40,000 nucleotides of DNA from Bigelowiella natans CCMP2755 (Eukaryota > Cercozoa > Chlorarachniophyceae), in the NCBI GenBank assembly GCA_000320545.1, contig ADNK01003456.1:1-40000 (forward strand), given 5' to 3'. The notes under the pieces are model-generated. The model was not told where the DNA came from and made no database searches. It worked only from the letters and a program-made list of their open reading frames with translations. Positions 13,535 to 24,552 of the stretch are shown one piece after another. Position 1 is the stretch's first letter, and each line of letters starts with the position of its first letter. Both the position numbers and the translations under genes were made by a program.

Positions 13535-14890
13535 ATATGATGCGGTTGTTTGTTTCTTCCTTCTTCTTCTTCTTCTTCTTCTTTTCTTAGGAGAGGAGAG
13601 GATAATATATTATATGGCCGCTTGCTTGTTCTTCTTTTCTTCTCTTCCCTTCTCTTGCACCGCCTCCTCCTCCTCCTCCTCCTACTACTACTACTACTAC
13701 CGAGTACCGTTATGTTTTGCTTGAATTTGATCAAAATCTGGTTCCCATGGCGGTGCGTCTACAAGTAATTCGTTCTTCCAGGAGGATGAGCTGCTGGTTT
13801 TAGTATTATGAAGTTACTATTTATTTTAGCATGAAGAAGAAGAAGAAAGAAAGACTTGCATGTATCACCGACAGACATCATCATATAATCATATACTACT
13901 ACTACTACTACTACTACTACTAGTAATAGTATCTCTCTGATCAGAGGGAGGAAGGTCTAACATCATTATTGTTTTATATCACACAATGATTCACACATAA
14001 TAATACCCTCTCACAACCTCTTTGCATCATCAGTTCTCTATTGTTATTAATTTGCTCTATCTATCTATCATCACGAAGTTGGGTCATCAGTGTGTCTTAT
14101 TATACGTCATCTTCCTTTTCTTGTTCTTCTTCTTCTTCTTCTTCTTCTTCTTATTATTATTATTATGATGCAAAGGATTATGATGATTTTCTTTTATACA
14201 TCCATATTCGCACTCGATACTGTGTGCGTGTGCACGTGTGCACGTACGTAATACTACTACTACTACTACTATTACTACTTTTTCTACCATAGACTGTGCG
14301 TATGTACGTACTCTCTCTAACCCTTGTTGATTAACCAACACTACATACTACACGATAGTTATTATTGTAACGACATCATTATCTTATTAACACCTCCATA
14401 TGTCCCCCCCTTCTTCTTCATCATCCATTTCTATACGACTCAAGACAAGCTCTTCCTGTAACACAGGATAATGATACCGATAATGATGACGATGATGATG
14501 ATGATAATTATATAGAAGGGTGTAATAATAAACACTGATGCGTATTAATAGGGAATCGAGGATGATAATATTGTGCAAGAAGAAGAATACTATTCTTGAA
14601 AGAGATTAATTGAATTTAGCAGCACTGAATAGCTAACTTTCAGTATTAATGAGTAATTTATGACGATGATGACGATGACGACGACGATAATGATGATATT
14701 GATAACAGATGTGCCCACCCTCGTATGGCCATGATAATGTATAATCCAACCGTCAAAGTCGCGCATTCTGTGACATTTATATCGTCCCCTCCATACCTAT
14801 TAGTAGTAGTAGGTTGGAAGTTGTGGTCATATAATAAAGTAGGGTTAGTAATTGATGTTAAAGATATAAGAGGAAGAAGACAACAGAGAT

Positions 14891-14926
<36 letters not shown>

Positions 14927-14930
14927 ACAA

Positions 14931-14973
<43 letters not shown>

Positions 14974-15041
14974 AGGGAGGGGGGGAGAGGGAGAGGGATC
15001 ACACATTGTAGGCGAGAAGGGATCAAATAGCAACTGTTACG

Positions 15042-15079
<38 letters not shown>

Positions 15080-15097
15080 ATATTGAATATGTGAATA

Positions 15098-15136
<39 letters not shown>

Positions 15137-15414
15137 ATGTTATATGATACTACGAAGGTGTGTTTGAATATGTCACAGTTGCCTTTGCACATATAAAGAA
15201 TGTTATATTATAATATATACGCTATATTTTATTGATTTTGATGTCATTTTGTGTAAGAATAATACCGATGCTATAACACGAATATCGATATAGGCTTTGC
15301 CATCTGGAGCCTGAAGCTAGACCAACAACACACATAATAAACACATAATAATACAACAACAAACGTCCAGATAAGCTGCTTTAACCTACCGAAATCTGGA
15401 TCTTCCCAACTAGG

Positions 15415-15492
<78 letters not shown>

Positions 15493-15646
15493 TACGCATA
15501 CACATGCACATGCATACGCTTACACTGACAAATCTAGAGTAGGAATTGTTGTTTTTTAGCTAATACTATTAGTACTAGTACTACTTGTTAAGTACGATTA
15601 TTACCGTAGCTCCTCCTCTAACATCGTCGTCATTGTCATCATCATT

Positions 15647-15679
<33 letters not shown>

Positions 15680-17208
15680 TGTAAGCAGCTTGTCGTTACC
15701 ATTATCACTACCACAACTAGATCCGTCACTGCATTTTATTCCATCAATGATTTCCTGCTCATTAGGCCGATTTTCATCGTCCTTTCCCCCTTCTTCTTTA
15801 CCCTTCTTCTTCTTATTCATCGACGTTGTCTTACGTTCTCCGTTGTCCTCCTCCCCCTCTTCGTAAGTGGTATTATTTCCATATGATGACGACGATGAAG
15901 ATACCAAAGATGCTACTAGGCTACTCAGAGAAGGAGGAGGAGGAGGGTGGCCAAAATAGTAATTGAAGTCCTTATCCGGAAAGACACCAGGAAAAGAGTT
16001 GTTCAAATGCAACACTACTGCCTCGGAACCTACAGCAGCAGCAGCAGCATCAGCAGCATATCAACAACATATTTAGAAGAAGAAAAAAAACAATGTCAAT
16101 TTCAAGAAAGTACCCATTGCACACCATTACATCTTACTTGGTAGAAATATGATTAGTACTTATAACTAGTATATGATCATCAACATGATTCCTCCTCCTT
16201 TGTACCCTGATTGTATGTTTCACACGTACTACACACATATACGCACTATACGTACATACATCACACAATGGTATAATGATGATACACGCATATATATTAT
16301 ATATATATATTATATGTAGTACATACATTATACAATGCCATAATAATATACAAATTTATATCCCAAATCCCAAATACCATGGTGGTAATAGATGTAAGCA
16401 GGAATACTGATTTTTGCTGCTAGTTAATCAACACTTGCCCCCCCCCTCCCCCCCTGAGAAAGGCGCGAGTTTATCATTTTATCACTGACTCAGTCTCTCA
16501 CCGTTATGAACACGATATACAGCATTTGAAGTCTCGTATTCTCCTTCCATGAAAGGCATCAACTGTGGCAAAAAGATGATGATGGACGTATTACTATTAC
16601 TAATATTATTATAGATACACATAATAATATAATCGACTGCGAATTATTGTTGTTGTTGTTCTTCTTCTCATTAATACACTATTATTCTTCATCATACGAT
16701 ATCTCTGCGATCTTTATGGACAAGCTTACGTCCCTTGGGACCAGGATACTGACGAGGAGGTGAAGAAGAAGAAGAAGAAGAAGAGAGAGAGCGAGGATGT
16801 GAAATAGAGAATAAAATAGGTTCTTTCTGTTGTTTTCATTGTTGTATGCGTTGTGTCATGGATCTATCATCGCTAAATGCTTAATAAGCGTATTCATAAA
16901 TTGTACATACTTGTTAAAAAAGAAGAAGAAGAAGAAGAACAACAACAACACCACCACAACCACTACCAAAATTTCTCAACATAAATCACCAATATTACAA
17001 AATGAAGATACATTACCAAAATTTCTCAACATAAATCACCAATATTACAAAATGAAGATACATTACCAATATTACAAAATGGAGATACTCCGGGTTATCG
17101 CTCTTGATTCGAATAGCTGTGCGAATAATTGATTGATGATGATGATGATGGAGAAATATTTATCATATTACGCATAGTTAGTTAGTACTGGGAGGGGGGA
17201 AAAGAAAG

Positions 17209-17248
<40 letters not shown>

Positions 17249-18534
17249 GGTTGAATTGGGAGAAAATATTTACATTGTGAATAATATGTTGTTTTATGTG
17301 TGGCTGTGTACACACACACAAACACACACACACACTATCACCTATTGTCCATATTCCCAGCTGTTCTGAGTACAACTAAAGGATAATAAGAAATACATGA
17401 TAATACTGCTAATGATGATGATTATGATGATAATTGTGGAGGAGGGGATAAGACTAAAATAGGGATTAGACAACGCTGATGAGGTGAAGTAGACACAATG
17501 CAACATTTTTATCATTATATCATGGAGAGGACAAAGTAACTACAATAGTAGCTACACATATATTCGTGAATAAGTAATTATAAAATACGTGATGTTATTA
17601 GTAGTAGTAGCACCTGGACTCTTTCACCAACCCTTGGTTCCCAATTCATAGCTGCCTTGAGCTTTTCGTTTCTTCTTCCTAATCCTAGCCACTCTCCGCC
17701 ATTCTGCCCATCGCCACGATGTGCAGGAGCACTAACTAAGCCGATGAATTCTTTCTCGGTGTCAGGAAAGTCGCTGCATAAAATAACAAGGATATAAAAT
17801 CATCATTTCTCACGAAGAGAATATGTTGATGAACTTCTGATAAATGTTGCAGTAGATATCACACAGTAGTCAACCAACATAAACATGAATACATGCATAG
17901 ATTGGAAAATTGGACACTGCGGAACGAACACGAAAATAATCACACCACCACACCACCGTTGGAAAAATTTGTCATCATCATCATCATCGTACATATCAGC
18001 ATCATCGTCATCTTAGAACCCCCTCCCCCCCCACCTTTCCGCCCACTTCCACGCCTCCGTGTGCATAGTGTCCCAACGCAGATCGGGTCCTTTACTGCCA
18101 ACAGTTTCGTAGGACGAAGAAGAAGAAGAGGAACTCGTTTCTTCTTCTTCTTCTTCTTCCTCACCGTGTGGCGGCTGCGGCGTCGCTCTAGGACATCGTT
18201 CACTTTTATCTGAAATCCCACCGTGAAGTCGCCGCACTAAAGCAGCAGCAGTTTTTCTGCTCTGTAGTACTCGCTTTGTGACTGATGCATGTTCAATAAC
18301 AATGGGGTTGTTATTATCAGTGGTTCAGATAGTAGTAGCTGAAAATCATTTGATTAATTATTTTCACGTCATGCAGATAGTATAACAAAGAGAATGTATA
18401 CTTTTACGATGAGCGCTCATAATAGGCTCGTCTAATGTATCAAACTAGATATCCAGTGTAATGTATAATCTATTTTCCGTAAAAGAGTCGAAATCTTCGT
18501 CGTCGTCATCGTCGGGCGATAGTGACGATGCCTG

Positions 18535-18569
<35 letters not shown>

Positions 18570-18768
18570 TGGTTACACTACTTGCCCTTCTGCTTCAAAA
18601 CTACAACACAACTTAAAATGGACTACCCTTACCTAAGGAAGAGGGAGAGGAGGAGGAGGCCCTTGTAACAACTACTGGATGATACAATGTGTTTCGTGCC
18701 GCTGTCACCGGTGCGGTATTTATAATGGTGGCAATGGATGAACTGGCGGACATCACATTTGATGATGG

Positions 18769-18807
<39 letters not shown>

Positions 18808-18975
18808 GCAGGAGGAGGAGGAGGCCCCCCTCATCTCGACTACGGAGTGTGACTGGAGCAGAGTGTGGGTTGTTCCAACGAGAACAATTAGCAGCAGGCT
18901 GCTAAAAAGAAGGAGGAGGGGGAGGAGGGTTAGCAGCCTGGGGTGAGGCTTGCCCCTTTGCTTGCATGCCATCAT
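2449..18975 (-). CDS. Large signal-anchored protein with a degenerate metallo-beta-lactamase-fold C-terminus
   Basis: Exons, in coding order: 18633-18975, 18035-18281, 17614-17773, 16698-16748, 16502-16562, 15605-16029, 15266-15310, 15154-15182 (weak), 14707-14767, 14394-14455, an unresolved link, 13708-13793, 13193-13328, 12418-12751, 10787-11263, 10267-10320, 9601-9758, 9421-9467 (weak), 9195-9261, 8877-8945, 8526-8595, 8167-8335, 7747-7799, 7243-7288, 6964-7028, 6362-6569, 5706-5944, 5409-5464, 5233-5281, 5084-5136, 4872-4947, 4713-4745, 4367-4405, 3927-4109, 3720-3789, 3038-3073, 2875-2915, 2587-2698, 2449-2508. Reading phase is kept at every junction except across the unresolved stretch between 13793 and 14394. 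The product is about 1,520 residues. It starts with a basic segment and a Leu-rich hydrophobic run (residues about 12-37), then poly-Ser. The last 450 residues resemble glyoxalase II / LACTB2: a strand-turn ending GLVVVIDPPDD, then ITHHHRSDGA, then YVIGVPGHTRDHVAFW, then VFTGSEID. Several exons carry Ser, Asp, Glu, Thr or Lys runs coded by triplet repeats. That this is one gene rather than two is inferred from continuous phase and the absence of a good internal start or stop. Confidence 0.68.
7347..7394. repeat. Alternating (CG)n(CA)n tract
   Basis: About nine CG units run directly into CA units, interrupted once by AAA. It is alternating purine-pyrimidine DNA in an intron of the large minus-strand gene. 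CG runs are otherwise absent from this AT-rich window. Confidence 0.9.
9820..9900. repeat. Compound (CA)n(TA)n(TG)n quasi-palindrome
   Basis: About 12 CA units, then about 14 TA units, then about 13 TG units. The CA and TG arms are reverse complements and the TA core pairs with itself, so the whole 80 bp can fold as one hairpin. It lies just upstream of the exon at 9601-9758, in an intron of the large minus-strand gene. Confidence 0.9.
11801..11878. repeat. Imperfect 30-bp direct repeat, period 48
   Basis: Two copies beginning TAGACCTTG and ending AATAATAACAA start at 11801 and 11849. They lie in the intron between the exons at 12418-12751 and 10787-11263. Confidence 0.85.
16965..17088. repeat. 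50-bp tandem duplication with a partial third copy
   Basis: A unit starting ACCAAAATTTCTCAAC is repeated at 16965 and 17015 with identical sequence, and the last part (ACCAATATTACAAAATG) then recurs once more. It lies in an intron of the large minus-strand gene. Confidence 0.9.
18633..18975 (-). other. First exon: signal sequence or membrane anchor plus poly-Ser
   Basis: The ATG at 18975 opens a frame with two Met codons, a basic patch (KQRGKPHPR) and a run of about 25 Leu, Ile, Val, Phe and Ser residues, the classic pattern of a signal peptide or type II anchor. A Ser tract coded by TCA/TCC repeats follows. The exon ends at CTTAG before GTAAGG and joins the exon at 18281 in phase. An upstream in-frame start was not seen. 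The protein probably enters the secretory pathway, or a plastid if the organism has complex plastids; the sequence alone does not decide which. Confidence 0.65.
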
Positions 18976-19462
18976 GTTTTCGGTGGTATGTTGAGGTCGT
19001 CGGCCATGGTTATTCTTACTACCGCCGCTCCTCTTCCGAAAGCAGCCATCATCAACAAATAGCTGAGAAGAGGGGGGGCACGTGTTCTGGCGTAGCAGCT
19101 GAATAATGATGATGATGATGATGATGCATTTGTACGTGTTGTTTGTAGTATGTATTTTTGTCTAGTTGTGTTTGGTGATACAACAACAACAACAACAACA
19201 TATCTAGATATCTACAACGACAACATACACATCTACCCCCCTCCCTCCCAAACAATATCATCGTCAAGGTTCAAAAGCAACCTTTGTGACTATAACTACA
19301 TCCTCCTCCTCCTCCTCCTTCTCCTTTTTCAGGCAGAATCTATCTACTTGCTTGTTACTACTCGAGTAATAATAACCATGCTCCTCCTCCTCTCTCCTCC
19401 TCCTCCGTTTTCAGACAGAATATACCTGAGGCTTGCTTGTGACTACTCGAGTAATAATAACT
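18976..19462. promoter_or_regulatory. Head-to-head spacer, presumed bidirectional promoter
   Basis: The start codons of the large minus-strand gene (18975) and the plus-strand transporter (19463) face away from each other across 487 bp. The spacer holds an ATC/GAT run near 19106-19125, ACA triplets near 19181-19200 and CTC triplets near 19303-19325. No clear TATA box stands out from the AT-rich background. The promoter role is inferred from position only. Confidence 0.5.
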
Positions 19463-19465
19463 ATG
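19329..19465. repeat. Imperfect direct duplication at the transporter start
   Basis: Two similar blocks run from about 19329 to 19380 and from about 19409 to 19465. Each begins TTTTCAG and ends with ACTACTCGAGTAATAATAAC followed by an ATG context. The second ATG (19463) is the one that leads into the transporter. The first (19378) opens a frame that does not. Confidence 0.75.
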
Positions 19466-20096
19466 TCCTCGCAAGTAGCCACCACAGATCTCAGCAGGGG
19501 AGGACAAAAAATGCCACAAGTTCCGAGGCAAAATACAATTTTTATGAACACTGATGGTCTTGGAAGTAAGGTTAGGAGGCATGCTTATGTTTGTGATTAT
19601 TATTTACCAGAGTATTGATATTCATCATATGACTACCACTAAACATGGTATTATTATTATTATGATTCTCCTTCTTCATTACCAGACAATTGGGAAACTT
19701 GGAAGTTATGTCCTCCTCATAAATAATATCACTGGACCGGGTCTCGTAGTGTTACCATTAGCTTTTCAACGTACGTGTTACTGCCAACAATCATTATAGT
19801 TGTGCACGCGCGTATGCTGCTTGTGCAAACAGTAGCAGCAGCTTCCTTCTTACAGAATCCATTATAATTAGTTTTATTATCATTATTATTATTATTATTA
19901 TAATTATTAAACTAATCATATACTCCTCGCAGAGGTAAGTCGTTGGTTGATTTGTCAACATGATCATACAGAGAGCGGGTGGTTTGTCACGACATTCTTA
20001 ACAGTACTGTTGGGATTACTCGCAGCGGTAAATAATAACGAATCAATCAATATTCATGCTGGCTGCTGCGATTATATCAGTTGGTTGGGTCCTCCT

Positions 20097-20128
<32 letters not shown>

Positions 20129-20909
20129 CTTATTCGACATTCAAAGTAGTATCAGCCAGTAGTAATTGAGTCTACGTGTCATCATCATCCCCCACCTTAT
20201 AATAAACCCATAATGCTGCTGCTAGGTGACGTGCTGTATGATAGCCGAGTCGATGACCTGTATTCCTGGGAACGAACACTTCCAAGTAGATATTACAACC
20301 TTATTATGATGATGAGACGTTGCTATAAATTATAGATGAGATGAGGGGGGGAGGAGAAGGAAGAGCTTTGTATACTTGTTTTTCATTTATACTACGATTT
20401 TATCTCTTTTTGTGCTACTTACTTCTACTTTCGGATATATTATCTACCTCTCACAGTACTGTTATTATTAATATCAGTCTCCACTATTATTAAGCATATT
20501 ATCTGCATTCATCATTAGGGGCGTGTTGAGTTTACATATCTTGCAAAACGGTTCTTGTCAAGAAAAGCTTTCCTAGCTGTCTTGTTTCTATTCATTCTTT
20601 CTCTCGTCACAACCAACATCTCGTCGATTGTAGAGAGCGGCCAGGTAGTTATTCTTTATTTCATTAAATATAAATCATATCTTCAAAAAATTGTTAATCC
20701 GAATATTGCAATGAAACAACAATAGGTGTTAGATAAGGCTTTACTAGCTGCAGGTGCAGCATGCGCTCTAGAACTTTATCCAGACCCCAAATTCCTTTGC
20801 ATAACGGTAATAAATGAATAGTTACAAGACGACGCTACTATTATATTAGAATTTATCAGCTTTCTTTTCAGTACTATAATATAATATATATTAGGTTGTC
20901 ACGCTACAA

Positions 20910-20951
<42 letters not shown>

Positions 20952-21132
20952 GACAGACAGTCTTCTAATTATTATGTTGTATTTATTGTATAAAGGACGA
21001 TAACTCTGATTCTGGAAGCGATAGTGTTTTCGGTAGTACTACAACGAACGAACGAACGGCAACAACAACATCATCATTTGTTGTTCTTTTCCCCCCTTAG
21101 TACTTCTACTACTACTAATACATTCGAATTAA

Positions 21133-21164
<32 letters not shown>

Positions 21165-21894
21165 CTAGAGTTACATTGATTCAGTGATAATTATAATGAT
21201 AGTATTATTTAGCATGATAGTTTATGATCATCATTCTCACTTTTGCAAGCAAGTAATGTTGTGATGCCAATTACCATCCATATTGCTTCATATTTTATTA
21301 TATTATTCAGCACTGTCATCACACAACTATTCTTCTGTTTACACAGGAGATAAATACGTTATATCTGTTGGATTTCTTGCAATCCTTGTCATCTCAATAC
21401 CCCTAGGTTGTTGGTTGCTATGATGACGATTGATGATGATGATTGATGATGATAATTGTCCAAACTATAACAAATGGTGTGTGTCATCCGTAAGCAAAAC
21501 AAGTGGATACATAATAATATGTAGATTTTATGATAATATCATAATCATATGTAATAGTAGTAGTTTTATGGAAGAAGCCTTTACAATTTTGCAGAAAGTA
21601 GGAATGCTAACGAGTGATTGTTTAAACAGTTTTATCACCATCTTATCTATCTTTATTCGTTACTAATGTTCATATTAGTGATTGTTGTTACGATATGTCG
21701 TTTCATCGTTGTTAATTTGTACTTGTCGTATTGTTCCATATCCATATATTCCACATCATCCAGGATATCTGAATCTTGATGATAATATTGTCGTACAAGT
21801 TGTGTCTTTTATTGGTAAATCATACGTACGTACGTAGTACTACCTTAGTAAGGAATTCATAGTAGTACCATGTTATAAAACGATGATGATGATA

Positions 21895-21925
<31 letters not shown>

Positions 21926-23640
21926 GGGGTTGTGTTGTTGTATATATTTCATTTATTTACTCGGCTCAAATTTTGTTGTTACGATTACAGTCGTTTGACA
22001 GATCTAATGTTATCAATTGTAGTAGTTGTAAGTGGTAGTAGTAAGTAGTAATTAAGAAAAGGTCTTCTGTTTATGAAAAAGCATAATTAGTATTATGTTT
22101 GATTCGAATAATAATCAGGACTCGTTGTAATATGTACGGCATGGGTGGTATTTTTTGGCCTGGAAGGTTAGGAGTTATGATGTGCTAGTAGTAGTAGTAG
22201 TAGTAGTAGTAGTATTATCTAAAAACTGCAGCAAGCCAAGCAGATAGCAGTTGGTTAGTTACTCAATTAATTAGTCAGTAGCAGCAGCAGAGAAAAAGAA
22301 ACACAACCAACCAAAAAATACACGTAAAATCGTTTAGAAACGTGTTGCTCATGGAGGCCAACATGGACGATTTTTCATTAGCAAAATATTCACAAATCAT
22401 TATCGTTATTAGTCATCAATTTTTGCTGTACACTAAACTGATACTACTGCTACTACTACTACCACTACTACTACTATACTTCTAGCACTAAGATGATCAT
22501 CGTTATTATCTACTGTTAGACATGGCATCTGTCATTATTATTAACGTATCTGGTGCTGGCAAATAAATAAAATCTTACCTTACTCTCTTTGTTTTCTCAA
22601 AGGCATCGATGCTTCTTTGTGCCCTTCTTTTGCTTCAAATAGTGCAGCCTTTGGGTATGTGTAATGCTGATGATGATGATGCAGAATTTTAATATTTTCC
22701 TTCAATTATCAAATATATGATATATGACGACGACAAGAAAAATTGAGGCTGCTACTTACTAACTATTAGCAGTAAATAGTACCACTGCTATTAGCTACCA
22801 TTTATCTGTTACAAGCAGCAATCTTTAGAGTAGTAGATGATCATCCATCTTTTATCTTCCAACAATCTCCTGCTGCTGCTAATACTACTATAACAACTAC
22901 TACTACTACTACAACTACTGTATATGTCAACGATAACACGCACACATATCACATGTATTATAATATGTGTGACATCGGATATGTAGAAGGGTGGAAGTAA
23001 GTAAAAATGGTAGGAATGTAAGTAAGAGAGAATGGCAGAGTCTACTTGTTCAAAAATACCACCCTAAACAAGAACACCACCTATACTCCTCTTCTTCATA
23101 CATATGTAATCTATCGTATGATTTCCTATGTACTGATCTAGGTATGTTTTCTTCAACTACTCTTTTGTGATAACGGTTCCTTCATGGATCAACGAGAAAG
23201 TCAGAGATTGTTATTCATCCATAGTCATGCATGCATAATACTACTACATCATCACAAATTTTGATATTCTTGGTAGTCGTTGGTGGTTGGTGTCTATATT
23301 GGTGTTGTTCTTTCTCAAATTTTGCTTCTTTTGATTGATGCGATCTATATGATCAATCCACCACAGCGTCCAGACGTGACTGTTTCTTCTCTTATATGGA
23401 ACACCACCTTTATTGGTAGTAGTTATTCAACATTTTGTGATGACGACAGCAGCAGATGATTTGTTTCATTTCATTTAATTTTGGTAAGATTGCTATTAAC
23501 TAAAAATATCAAAATAAAAAAGTGTTTGATTCTTATGGAAAAGGAGGTCCTAATTTAGTTTATACTATGATGGATGTTTATGTAGTTGCTAAATATCCGT
23601 ATTCGTAGTTTTTAAATGGACTCATGATCATCATTCACTG

Positions 23641-23692
<52 letters not shown>

Positions 23693-24521
23693 CATGTATC
23701 TTTTCTTCAGGAATGTTATTTTTCCTCCTTGTTGGGATCCTTGGCTCTATGGCGCAAAAGTAAGTCAGGGATGATGATGTTAGATAGTACACAATGCGTA
23801 TTGTTTGGTTGATATTAACCTCACTCAAGCTCTATCTCTACTCGTTGTTGATACGATCATTGATGCTTTTCTCATCATTATTATTTTCATTCTTAAGATA
23901 TGATGGAGATGCAGACTTACTAACGGTGTTGACTGGAAAAGGTGATAGATAATAAGAAGATGGTCAGATCATGGTGTTGATGATGATGTTGATAGTAGTA
24001 GTAGTAGTTGTTGTTGTTGTTGTTGTAGTAGGTATGAACGATGATGATGTATCTAAATTTGAGGATAATAATTTATACTAGCGAGTCAGCACAAAGTCAG
24101 CAGCCAGTATAAATATCATTACTCTATTGTGTTTGGTTTCTGCTTTTGATCGATAGTAGCCATCGTCTTATCACTAGAGCTGTTTATGAAGAGAAAGAAA
24201 TTACCATTCCAATTGTTGTTTTTTATGATAAGTTTGATTTACCAATAATAGCCATTACTAACGTTCTTTACCTACATTTATGATGATTGATTGGTACACA
24301 GAGAAAGCTACTTGGATTAGAGTCCTGACTTTTAGCTTCCCTCTTTTTGCTTTGGTAATCTGATTAATATTGTGTTTGTCTGTGTGTGTGTACATCGTAA
24401 AGTTTAACATGTCCGCATTGAATAGTTGGTCGATGTTACTCCTTGATTTTACAGTACGAGTATGGTACTTGTATATTGTGTTATATTGATCTATCATCCT
24501 TTTTTACTTATGTATATTGAG

Positions 24522-24552
<31 letters not shown>

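Noticed and set aside
14845-15033. Open frames made of Ser-Leu, Cys-Val or His-Thr repeats, here and at many other places
   Set aside because: They are translations of CA, GA or TA microsatellites on either strand, without splice or start context.
18450-18560. Acidic stretch reading SSLSPDDDDDEDFDSF on the minus strand
   Set aside because: It needs phase 0 while the first exon ends in phase 1, and no good donor follows. The first exon joins 18281 in phase without it.
24101-24135. Candidate transporter exon reading ASINIITLLCL
   Set aside because: It ends in phase 0, but the next certain exon (24302) needs phase 1. Joining 23941 directly to 24302 keeps the frame and matches the family, so this is intron.
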